A DNA stretch of 7,618 bases from JAGOBX01 sp036733285 (GTDB lineage: Bacteria > JAGOBX01): contig DAINAU010000187.1 in NCBI GenBank assembly GCA_036733285.1, positions 1 through 7,618 of the forward strand, given 5' to 3'. A program made the translations under genes and the position numbers. The notes under the pieces are model-generated. The model was given only the letters and a program-made list of their open reading frames with translations, ran no database searches and was not told the origin of the DNA. Of the stretch, positions 1 to 6,187 are shown piece after piece. Numbering within the stretch: the first letter of the stretch is position 1; the number at the start of each line of letters is the position of its first letter.

Positions 1-2
1 GC

Positions 3-3000
3 GGATATAACGATACGGTAACGGTAAAATTAACGGACAGATTCGGAAGAACCGCATACGATACGATAACGCAAAATTATTACGGAACGTCTGAAATAAA
101 AATAACTTCTCCTGTAAACGGATATGATACGTGTATTTCTCCAATAATTATAAGCGGAACTTCAAACTGGAGCGGAATAGGCGATACGGTAACAATATAT
201 AATAATACGACAGCGAACACAATAACGGTATTGACCGAATTGAACGGAAACTGGAGCGGAACGTCATTACTGATAAATTACGGCGACACGATAATAGCGA
301 AATTAACGGACAAATTCGGAAGAACCGCATACGATACGATAAATGTAAATTATTATCCGGAGTTATCCGTAAAAATTAAATATCCTATTACTTCATCGTC
401 TTCAGATTACGATACGTATATAAGAATTATAACAATTTCAGGGACTTCAATCAATTCAAGACAAGGAGATACGATAGAAGCGTTTGTGAACGGATATTAT
501 AATATTGTTCCCGATACATTTATTTTATCAAACAGGAACGGCAATTGGGAATGCGATTTAGTTCCGCTTCTTGACGGAGTCAATAGATTAACTGTAAGAC
601 TAACGGATGGATTCGGAAGAGTAGCTTACGATACGATTACCTTACAATATTTTGATTCCGGAAATGTTTCTGTGAACATTACTTATCCGTTGAATAATAC
701 GGATACTTATTTACAATCAATACAAGTTCGCGGAACTACTTATAATACAAGAACCGGCGATATAGTAAATTTAACAGTTAACGGAAAAGATACGGTTGCG
801 TATGTTTTAACTTCAGACAGCGGTTCATTCGATACTTATATAAATTTAACTCATACGTCAACAATAAAATTTGGTATGTTTTCGTATAATTTTGATACTA
901 CGGTCAATAATGTTATAGCGTATATTAATTCGGGACAGGGATTTTACGATGGAAGTTTTAAATACAGCCGTAGAATTGCGAATTATTTCGGCGATCCTCA
1001 GTTAGCGATTACATCGCCTTCAAAAATAAATATACTTGAAACAAATCAGACAAATTTAATTGTTTCAGGAACGACAAAATACGCGCAAACAGGCGACACT
1101 GTAATGTTATATGTTAATAATCTGCTTGTTCCTCAAAGTATTTCTAATGTTACGGTTAATGGCATATTCGGAGTATGGTCGGGAGTTGCGAATGTATCAA
1201 ATTATGCGGACAGCGTAATAGTGAAATTTATCGATAGATTCGGACAAACGGTTTATGATACTATTCAAGTTAATTTCTTTAAATATCCGAAGATTTCGAT
1301 AACGAATCATTTGACAAATTACGATACTTCAACCCAAGATATAACAATAAGCGGAACAACGCAGTTTACAAGACAGGGCGATACAATTGAATTGTTTGTT
1401 AATAACGTTAAACAATCGTCGGCAAATTTAACTGAATTAAACGGCGTTTGGTCTCAATCCGTAACATTATCCGGATTCGGAGATTCGATAACCGTTAAAT
1501 TGACCGATAAATTCGGCAGGATAATTTACGATACGATTATTGTTAACTATTATGGAGCTGCTGGAATCGCTATAACTAATCCGATTGAATATAATCAGTT
1601 TAACGGCTATGACACTAACATCAAAATAATTGACATATCAGGAACTTTGTCTAACGCCGGCGCCGGAGATATTGTTAAAATATACGCTGGAAATATTTTG
1701 AATTATGAAACAGTATTATCCGGTATGACCCAAGCGTTTTCCGGAACCGTAGCTTTGACGTCTCAGACTGAAACGGTTTACGCCGTAATAAATGATAAAT
1801 TCGGTTTAAACAGATACGATACTTCGTCGATAATAATTCATTATTTTGATAATCCGGCAATTTTAATTCAATCGCCGGAAAATAATTCTGAAACGGCGGT
1901 AAATATTATTAACGTTTCAGGAACAAGTTATAATACTAACGTTGGAGATTCGGTAGAATTATTTATCCGGTATTACAACGGCGACACATTAGCTTTTTGC
2001 TCGAGAACAAATATTGATTTATTAAACGGCAATTGGTCTGGAACCGTAAGTTTAGCCGGACAGGGCGATAGCATAATCGCAAAATTAATTGATAAATTCG
2101 GGGTTTCAAGATACGATACAATAGTTATCAAATATTTCGGGTATTCCTTAATTTCAATAAACGAACCGGTTCCGGGATACAATAACGTATTAGATACTTT
2201 TTCAAATTCAATAAATTTTGCCGGAACTTCATTTAATTCAGTTATAAATGACACTGTATTTGTTTATAGAATTAATAATGAATCGGACGCTTTATATTCG
2301 GATTCGATTTATTTAACCAAATTTGTTTTATCAACCGATACTGAATGGTCCGGTATTATGAACGATAAATTATTATCAGGAAAAAATATATTGTTGTTCC
2401 AATTAAAACCAAAAGTGGCGGATTGTTCGTTTGATACTTTAGTAATATATTATTTGCCTGAAATTGATATGAAAATTATAGCGCCGGAGCATAATTTTGA
2501 TACAATAACATCTAACGTTATTATATCCGGAACGGCAATTAATATTAACGGAACAGATACCGTAGAATTATTTGTGAATGGAATAAAACAAGATTCATTA
2601 GTTTTAAATTCTTATAATTCTAACTGGTCATTAAACGCTAATATTTCAGGGCTTAATGATAAAGTAAATGTAAAACTTACTGATCAATTTGGAAGAGTAG
2701 AAGAAGATACAATACCGGTAAATTATTTGTCCGAGCCTAAAGTTTATATTCTCTATCCTGAACGGTTGGATTATTATGAAACAAATGTTTCAATAATAAG
2801 TATTAGAGGAACGGCTGATTTTGTCAGAGAAAACGATACGGTTATTATTACGTTAAACGGAATTACATATTCGGATTCTAAAGATATTATTAACAACAGG
2901 TATTTTGACGATTGGTCGATAAACAATATATCGCTGCAATCCGGTTTTAATACAATAGTATTGCAATTGACGGATAATTTTAACAGGACCGCGTTTGATA

Positions 3001-5585
3001 CTATAATGGTTTATTATTATCCTGAATTAGATATTTTGATACAAACGCCTGTAAATTCGGATTTAACTTACGACACGTATAATAACATAATAAATATTTC
3101 CGGTCAAACTGTTTCAACCGGCGTAGGCGATTCCGTTAATATTTATTTAAATGGAATTCTACAGAATCAAATTGTAATAAATTCAATAGACGGCTCTTAT
3201 TCTGCGGATGCAGCTGTATCGGAACAAATCAATTTAATTCAAACCGTTGTAAAAGACAGATTCGGCAGAACGGATACGGCGCAGATTACTTTAATTTATT
3301 TGCCCGCGCCTGAAATTAGAATAACTTCTCCTTTGAGTAATGTTGATACTAACTCTGAATATATTGTAGCGTCCGGAACTTCAAACGACGTAAATTCGGG
3401 AAGCAAGATAGAATTATTTGTTAATGCAATTAAACAATCCGAGTATATATTAAATTCTTTGAACGGAAATTGGAACGGAACGGTTAAACTTACGGGATTA
3501 GGCGATAACATATCCGTAAAACTTACGGATAATTTTAATAGAAATTTCTTTGATACAATTACAATTAATTATATTAAACTTGTAGATGTTGAGATTTCAT
3601 ATCCTTCGGATAATATATGCACAAACGTTCAATCAATAAAAATTAACGGTATAACATATAATTCATTTGAAGGCGATACTTTAATTTTGTATTTAAATAA
3701 TACTCAGATTAGTTCTTCAATTATTCAGGAGAAAAATGGAAGTTATGAATTTAACGGTATAAATTTATCGAACGGCAATAATTTTATTACAGTTCAACTT
3801 AGTTCGAAATTTGACGGATTAACTGATTATGACACTATACTTGTTAAATATAATGATTCCGTCAACGTAAAATTTACGTATCCGATTGCAAATACTGTTT
3901 CTCAATACGATACGAATTCTACCGCTTTATTGCTGAACGGCGTTTCATCGGCTAATAATGGAAACACAGTGAATATTTATATAAATAATAATCCTATTCC
4001 TTCGGGAACGGCTTTAGTATCAGATAATCAGTGGCAGACGATGATTAATTTGAACTATACATTATTCTCCAAATCAAAAAATATTTTAACGGCAAAAATT
4101 ACGGATGAATTTACGAATGTAAGTTTTGATTCGATTACAGTATTTTGCGATTTAGATAATCCGCCTGCGGTTGACTCGTCGTCTATATCAAAAGTAATTG
4201 ATTCTATATCTGAAAATCCTGTAATAGCTTTTAGATGGTTAAAACCGGATATGTCATTAGAACAGTTTGGAGACGATTTAAAACAATACCACATTTACAG
4301 ATTAGCGGAAAATGAAATATTACCTGTTTATATGGGTTCAACTGTAAACGCTTTTTATACGGACGCAACAGCTCAATACGAGAAAAATTATGTTTATTAT
4401 ATTCAAACGGAAGATAGCGCGACTAATAAAAGCGATATGACTCAGAGCCGCGTTATAATCGCTAAAATTTATTCTACGGAAAATATACCGCAGATTAAAG
4501 TATGGACTAAAACTAATTCCGGAACCACTTCGATTTTTGTTAGTCTTGTCAGTTACGAGGGCGGAGTTATAAGTTGTTTTGACGGAAACACAGTTGCCAT
4601 TAACGCCTCGAAACTTAATATTTTAGACACTGACGTAACTATCGCAAACGGAATGGCGGAATTTAAATTGAATTCATCTTTTGACACAATGACAAAAGCA
4701 GAAATTATGTTTCAAAATAAAATTTTTGAAACGCAGTTATTTATGAAAAAATTGCCGTTGCCTCCATATCCGCCAATAACTTATACAAGCGAGAAGTATA
4801 AGAAAACTTACGCTATGATAGTTATTCCATACGAAATGTATTACTATTTCTTTATGAACTCTGACCCGAATTTGAAAGTAAAACTCGAAAAACCTGCGGG
4901 ATTCAGCGCGACTTTGCAGGCGCAGATTGCGCAAGCGAATGAATTTGTCAGGAAACTTACGCATTTCGTTCCGCTTTCAACTATAACGAATACGGTTGAA
5001 ACGACTAAAGGATTTGTTTTTGAAAAAAGCGACGGGTCAAAGCTTACTAATTTCGACAGCAATTATATTCAATTGTATATAAGCTATCCTGATGAAGATA
5101 ACGATTATATAGTTGACGGAACGGTTTCTCCTATGTTTAAAGGAATGCCGGTGACAAGTCTGAATTTCTATTGGTTGAATGAAAATTCTAATCAATGGGA
5201 AATTGTGACGGGCGGCGTTATTGATCCGGTAAATAAACTTGTTTCTGTCAGAGTAAATCATTTTTCTATTTACTCGGTTTTTGGAGCTAATATAAGTATT
5301 ACGCTTGGACTTAAGAATGTGAAAGTTTATCCGAACCCGTTTAAACCCAATTCCGGTCTCGGTCATACGAATGTGATTTTTGATAATATTCAACCGGGGA
5401 CAAAATTGAGATTATTTACAGTAACAGGTCAGCTCGTAGCGGAGAACACGACCGGTCAGAATCAATACCGGTTTGTTTGGGACGGTAAAAATGACCACGG
5501 ACAATCAGTCGCAAGCGGCGTTTATATCTATATGCTTGAAAAAGGAGATGAAAAGAAAATCGGCAAGATACTTGTTATTAAATAA
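3..5585 (+). CDS. Giant secreted Ig-repeat adhesin-like protein with T9SS-type C-terminal sorting module (5'-truncated by window)
   Basis: The frame is open from the first complete codon at 3 to TAA at 5583-5585, giving 1860 visible residues; the N-terminus and any signal peptide lie upstream. The TTG at 231 is internal to a repeat and is not the start. Domain order by fragment residue: a partial plus fourteen complete Ig-like repeats (1-1383), a fibronectin-III-like domain (about 1384-1497, with YHIYRL and YVYYIQTED), a beta-rich region (about 1498-1769) and a C-terminal module (1770-1860). The beta-rich region includes an acidic DEDND-type loop at about 1697-1705 and an HFSIYSVFG segment just before the final module. 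The repeats resemble the glucodextranase-B/bacterial Ig class used as stalks in surface proteins. I infer an exported, surface-attached or released adhesin or stalk protein. No enzymatic motif is visible, and the ligand cannot be told. A catalytic or binding domain could lie in the missing N-terminal part. Confidence 0.93.
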   Translation, partial: GYNDTVTVKLTDRFGRTAYDTITQNYYGTSEIKITSPVNGYDTCISPIIISGTSNWSGIGDTVTIYNNTTANTITVLTELNGNWSGTSLLINYGDTIIAKLTDKFGRTAYDTINVNYYPELSVKIKYPITSSSSDYDTYIRIITISGTSINSRQGDTIEAFVNGYYNIVPDTFILSNRNGNWECDLVPLLDGVNRLTVRLTDGFGRVAYDTITLQYFDSGNVSVNITYPLNNTDTYLQSIQVRGTTYNTRTGDIVNLTVNGKDTVAYVLTSDSGSFDTYINLTHTSTIKFGMFSYNFDTTVNNVIAYINSGQGFYDGSFKYSRRIANYFGDPQLAITSPSKINILETNQTNLIVSGTTKYAQTGDTVMLYVNNLLVPQSISNVTVNGIFGVWSGVANVSNYADSVIVKFIDRFGQTVYDTIQVNFFKYPKISITNHLTNYDTSTQDITISGTTQFTRQGDTIELFVNNVKQSSANLTELNGVWSQSVTLSGFGDSITVKLTDKFGRIIYDTIIVNYYGAAGIAITNPIEYNQFNGYDTNIKIIDISGTLSNAGAGDIVKIYAGNILNYETVLSGMTQAFSGTVALTSQTETVYAVINDKFGLNRYDTSSIIIHYFDNPAILIQSPENNSETAVNIINVSGTSYNTNVGDSVELFIRYYNGDTLAFCSRTNIDLLNGNWSGTVSLAGQGDSIIAKLIDKFGVSRYDTIVIKYFGYSLISINEPVPGYNNVLDTFSNSINFAGTSFNSVINDTVFVYRINNESDALYSDSIYLTKFVLSTDTEWSGIMNDKLLSGKNILLFQLKPKVADCSFDTLVIYYLPEIDMKIIAPEHNFDTITSNVIISGTAININGTDTVELFVNGIKQDSLVLNSYNSNWSLNANISGLNDKVNVKLTDQFGRVEEDTIPVNYLSEPKVYILYPERLDYYETNVSIISIRGTADFVRENDTVIITLNGITYSDSKDIINNRYFDDWSINNISLQSGFNTIVLQLTDNFNRTAFDTIMVYYYPELDILIQTPVNSDLTYDTYNNIINISGQTVSTGVGDSVNIYLNGILQNQIVINSIDGSYSADAAVSEQINLIQTVVKDRFGRTDTAQITLIYLPAPEIRITSPLSNVDTNSEYIVASGTSNDVNSGSKIELFVNAIKQSEYILNSLNGNWNGTVKLTGLGDNISVKLTDNFNRNFFDTITINYIKLVDVEISYPSDNICTNVQSIKINGITYNSFEGDTLILYLNNTQISSSIIQEKNGSYEFNGINLSNGNNFITVQLSSKFDGLTDYDTILVKYNDSVNVKFTYPIANTVSQYDTNSTALLLNGVSSANNGNTVNIYINNNPIPSGTALVSDNQWQTMINLNYTLFSKSKNILTAKITDEFTNVSFDSITVFCDLDNPPAVDSSSISKVIDSISENPVIAFRWLKPDMSLEQFGDDLKQYHIYRLAENEILPVYMGSTVNAFYTDATAQYEKNYVYYIQTEDSATNKSDMTQSRVIIAKIYSTENIPQIKVWTKTNSGTTSIFVSLVSYEGGVISCFDGNTVAINASKLNILDTDVTIANGMAEFKLNSSFDTMTKAEIMFQNKIFETQLFMKKLPLPPYPPITYTSEKYKKTYAMIVIPYEMYYYFFMNSDPNLKVKLEKPAGFSATLQAQIAQANEFVRKLTHFVPLSTITNTVETTKGFVFEKSDGSKLTNFDSNYIQLYISYPDEDNDYIVDGTVSPMFKGMPVTSLNFYWLNENSNQWEIVTGGVIDPVNKLVSVRVNHFSIYSVFGANISITLGLKNVKVYPNPFKPNSGLGHTNVIFDNIQPGTKLRLFTVTGQLVAENTTGQNQYRFVWDGKNDHGQSVASGVYIYMLEKGDEKKIGKILVIK
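27..69 (+). repeat. Near-identical DNA copy A (pairs with 300-342)
   Basis: These 43 bases match 300-342 at 42 positions; the only difference is G at 40 against A at 313. They encode the KLTD(R/K)FGRTAYDTI strand. The spacing is 273 bases, exactly one 91-codon repeat. Identity at synonymous sites points to recent duplication or gene conversion. Confidence 0.9.
300..342 (+). repeat. Near-identical DNA copy B (pairs with 27-69)
   Basis: This is the second copy of the 43-base block, in the same reading frame and one repeat unit downstream of 27-69. More distant repeats encode similar residues but show many more synonymous changes, for example the KLTDKFGR segment near 1497-1520. Confidence 0.9.
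4152..4493 (+). other. Fibronectin type III-like domain within the giant protein
   Basis: After the last Ig-like repeat the pattern changes to a proline-containing linker (DNPPAVDS), an F-R-W-L-K-P strand, a YHIYRLAEN strand, a Y-T-D-A-T turn and a Y-V-Y-Y-I-Q-T-E-D strand ending in S-A-T-N-K-S. That order (W in strand B, Y-x-I-Y-R in strand C, then Y-x-Y-x-I-x-x-x-D in strand F) is typical of fibronectin III modules in secreted bacterial proteins. It probably serves as a spacer between the Ig stalk and the C-terminal region. The assignment rests on motif spacing only. Confidence 0.65.
5310..5582 (+). other. C-terminal secretion/sorting module (T9SS type A / FlgD-Ig-like)
   Basis: The last 91 residues open with VKVYPNPFKPNSG and continue with a VIFDNIQPGTKLRLFTVTGQLV strand pair. 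A VWDGKNDHGQSVASGVYIYML segment follows, then a basic ending GKILVIK. This is the hallmark of the Por secretion / T9SS type A sorting domain, which shares its fold with the FlgD Ig-like domain. In T9SS organisms it directs export across the outer membrane and is then removed or used for anchoring. Whether this organism has a T9SS cannot be seen here; in some phyla carrying this version the export machine is not established. Confidence 0.88.
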
Positions 5586-5614
5586 TTGTTTAATTTTAAT
5601 CCTGAAATTATCTC

Positions 5615-5640
5615 TAAATGTATAATAAATTATACATTTA
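5615..5640 (+). terminator. Perfect 12-bp hairpin just after the giant gene (weak terminator or 3'-end stabiliser)
   Basis: The arms at 5615-5626 and 5629-5640 are perfect reverse complements separated by two bases, starting 30 bases after the stop codon. The stem is almost all A/T with one G-C pair, and no T-run follows on either strand. It is therefore not a classic intrinsic terminator. Its position suits a 3'-end stability hairpin or a weak termination or pause site. Confidence 0.4.
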
Positions 5641-5830
5641 TCCGCGAAAATATTTGACGTTTAATGAAAAATTTATTTTTAATCTATTGAGATTTAAGTT
5701 ATAATATAAAAAAAATATTACTGGAAAATGGATTGCATATTTTAAAACACAGCTAAATAATTAAATAGTATAATTCAAACGCATTTGAATTTGATATTAA
5801 TTTTTGAAAATTATTTTTAAGTAATGTTTT

Positions 5831-5937
5831 AACCCAAAAACTGCAATTTGATTTTGAAAAAGCGCTGAAAGTAAGAGAAAATAATATTATTAAGCGCTTT
5901 TTCAAATGCGTAAATTTTACGTTGCAGTTTGTGGGTT
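5831..5937. repeat. 107-bp nested inverted repeat (structured RNA or palindromic element)
   Basis: The outer arms at 5831-5846 and 5922-5937 are complementary over 16 positions with one mismatch. The inner arms at 5853-5866 and 5893-5906 are perfect over 14 and end in AGCGCT. Between inner and outer stems lie 6 bases on the left and 15 on the right; the right segment holds a mini-palindrome (CGTAAA-T-TTTACG). The apical 26 bases include the self-complementary AATAATATTATT at 5880-5891. Two aligned long arms with a conserved register are very unlikely by chance even in AT-rich DNA. It could be the core of a small RNA, a structured UTR, or a MITE/REP-like palindrome. No clear target-site duplication is seen, only trivial flanking Ts. 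Confidence 0.75.
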
Positions 5938-5941
5938 TTTA

Positions 5942-5990
5942 GAAGTTTTTCCTAATAAACATATAAGTATTGAAAAACTTCACTTTTTTT
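5942..5990 (+). terminator. Rho-independent-like terminator (10-bp stem followed by seven Ts)
   Basis: The arms GAAGTTTTTC at 5942-5951 and GAAAAACTTC at 5972-5981 are perfect complements with a 20-base loop. They are followed after two bases by a run of seven Ts at 5984-5990. The polarity fits termination of plus-strand transcription. The stem is less G+C-rich and the loop longer than in an ideal terminator. It sits 4 bases after the large inverted repeat, so it could end an RNA containing that structure, or a long 3' UTR of the giant gene. Confidence 0.5.
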
Positions 5991-6026
5991 ATTGCATTAT
6001 TCGAGTTAAAGACTAACGCATCACTA

Positions 6027-6047
6027 ATTTTTTTTATTAAAAAAAAT
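6027..6047. repeat. A/T-only hairpin (T8/A8 palindrome)
   Basis: Eight Ts at 6028-6035 face eight As at 6039-6046 across a three-base loop, with one further A-T pair at 6027/6047. It could act as an accessory bidirectional U-tract after the terminator at 5942-5990. It could also be an incidental product of the AT-rich composition. Confidence 0.3.
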
Positions 6048-6176
6048 AGGATTATTGAAAATTTTGATATTTTTATTTGTTAAATGTTTTTTGAATTATT
6101 ATTTTTCTCATACAAACTTAACCGCCTTCATAATATTAAAATCAATATTTTTAAGTTTTATCAGTTTTTTCATTTC

Positions 6177-6182
6177 GAGGTG
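6177..6182 (+). promoter_or_regulatory. Shine-Dalgarno site of the downstream gene
   Basis: GAGGTG matches the anti-Shine-Dalgarno end of 16S rRNA and lies five bases before the ATG at 6188. It fixes that start, and the encoded N-terminus is a textbook signal peptide. Confidence 0.85.
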
Positions 6183-6187
6183 TTATT

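Larger units (their letters stand above)
3..4151 (+). repeat. Tandem array of Ig-like domain repeats (1 partial + 14 complete, ~91-112 codons each)
   Basis: Repeats start at about 87, 360, 657, 993, 1284, 1557, 1851, 2142, 2460, 2733, 3024, 3306, 3579 and 3858; the partial one occupies 3-86. Each begins with a hydrophobic strand of the I-x-I-T-x-P type, then an SGTS-like turn, a GDTV/I-ELFVN strand, an LNGNWSG-like turn, a VKLTDKFGR strand and a closing YDTI-x-VNYY strand. Lengths in order are 91, 99, 112, 97, 91, 98, 97, 106, 91, 97, 94, 91, 93 and 98 residues. This fits a seven-stranded beta-sandwich of the glucodextranase-B/bacterial Ig kind; the family assignment comes from motif pattern only. 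Repeats at 657-992 and 2142-2459 are degenerate and lack the DKFGR signature. The last two (3579-4151) are also diverged, as is common at array ends. Confidence 0.9.
5586..6187. other. 602-base AT-rich intergenic region with clustered inverted repeats, no gene seen
   Basis: No frame on either strand gives a convincing protein. The distinct content is four inverted repeats, listed separately. The rest is A/T-rich sequence. Promoter-like strings are present but weak in this composition: TTGACG at 5654-5659 with TTTAAT 18 bases downstream at 5678-5683, a TATAAT at 5700-5705 and another TATAAT at 5769-5774. The last two have no good -35 partner. The promoter of the downstream gene should lie in this gap, but I cannot place it with confidence. 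Confidence 0.7.

Noticed and set aside
231..233. TTG as a possible start of the giant protein
   Set aside because: The frame is open and continues the same Ig-like repeat pattern upstream to position 3; this TTG is an internal leucine just before a TELNGNW turn.
3..4151. Regular repeats as a possible CRISPR or noncoding satellite array
   Set aside because: The period is a multiple of three within an open frame, divergence follows protein constraint, and there is no short identical repeat alternating with unique spacers.
5037..5393. 118-codon minus-strand reading frame (and similar ones at 1973-2254, 3296-3511, 4055-4294 and 6364-6672)
   Set aside because: All lie opposite well-supported plus-strand domains, show no recognisable domain pattern or ribosome binding site, and are explained as antisense shadows in AT-rich coding DNA.
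5654..5705. TTGACG/TTTAAT pair and nearby TATAAT as promoters
   Set aside because: Matches to -10-like strings are frequent by chance here, spacing is not ideal or the -35 partner is missing, and no gene start follows closely; not called as a feature.
5799..5812. AATTTT/AAAATT palindrome upstream of the large inverted repeat
   Set aside because: Only about seven A/T pairs; such palindromes are expected by chance in sequence this AT-rich.
5831..5937. Complete insertion sequence
   Set aside because: The inverted repeats enclose only about 75 bases, with no transposase and no convincing target duplication; at most it is a nonautonomous palindrome.
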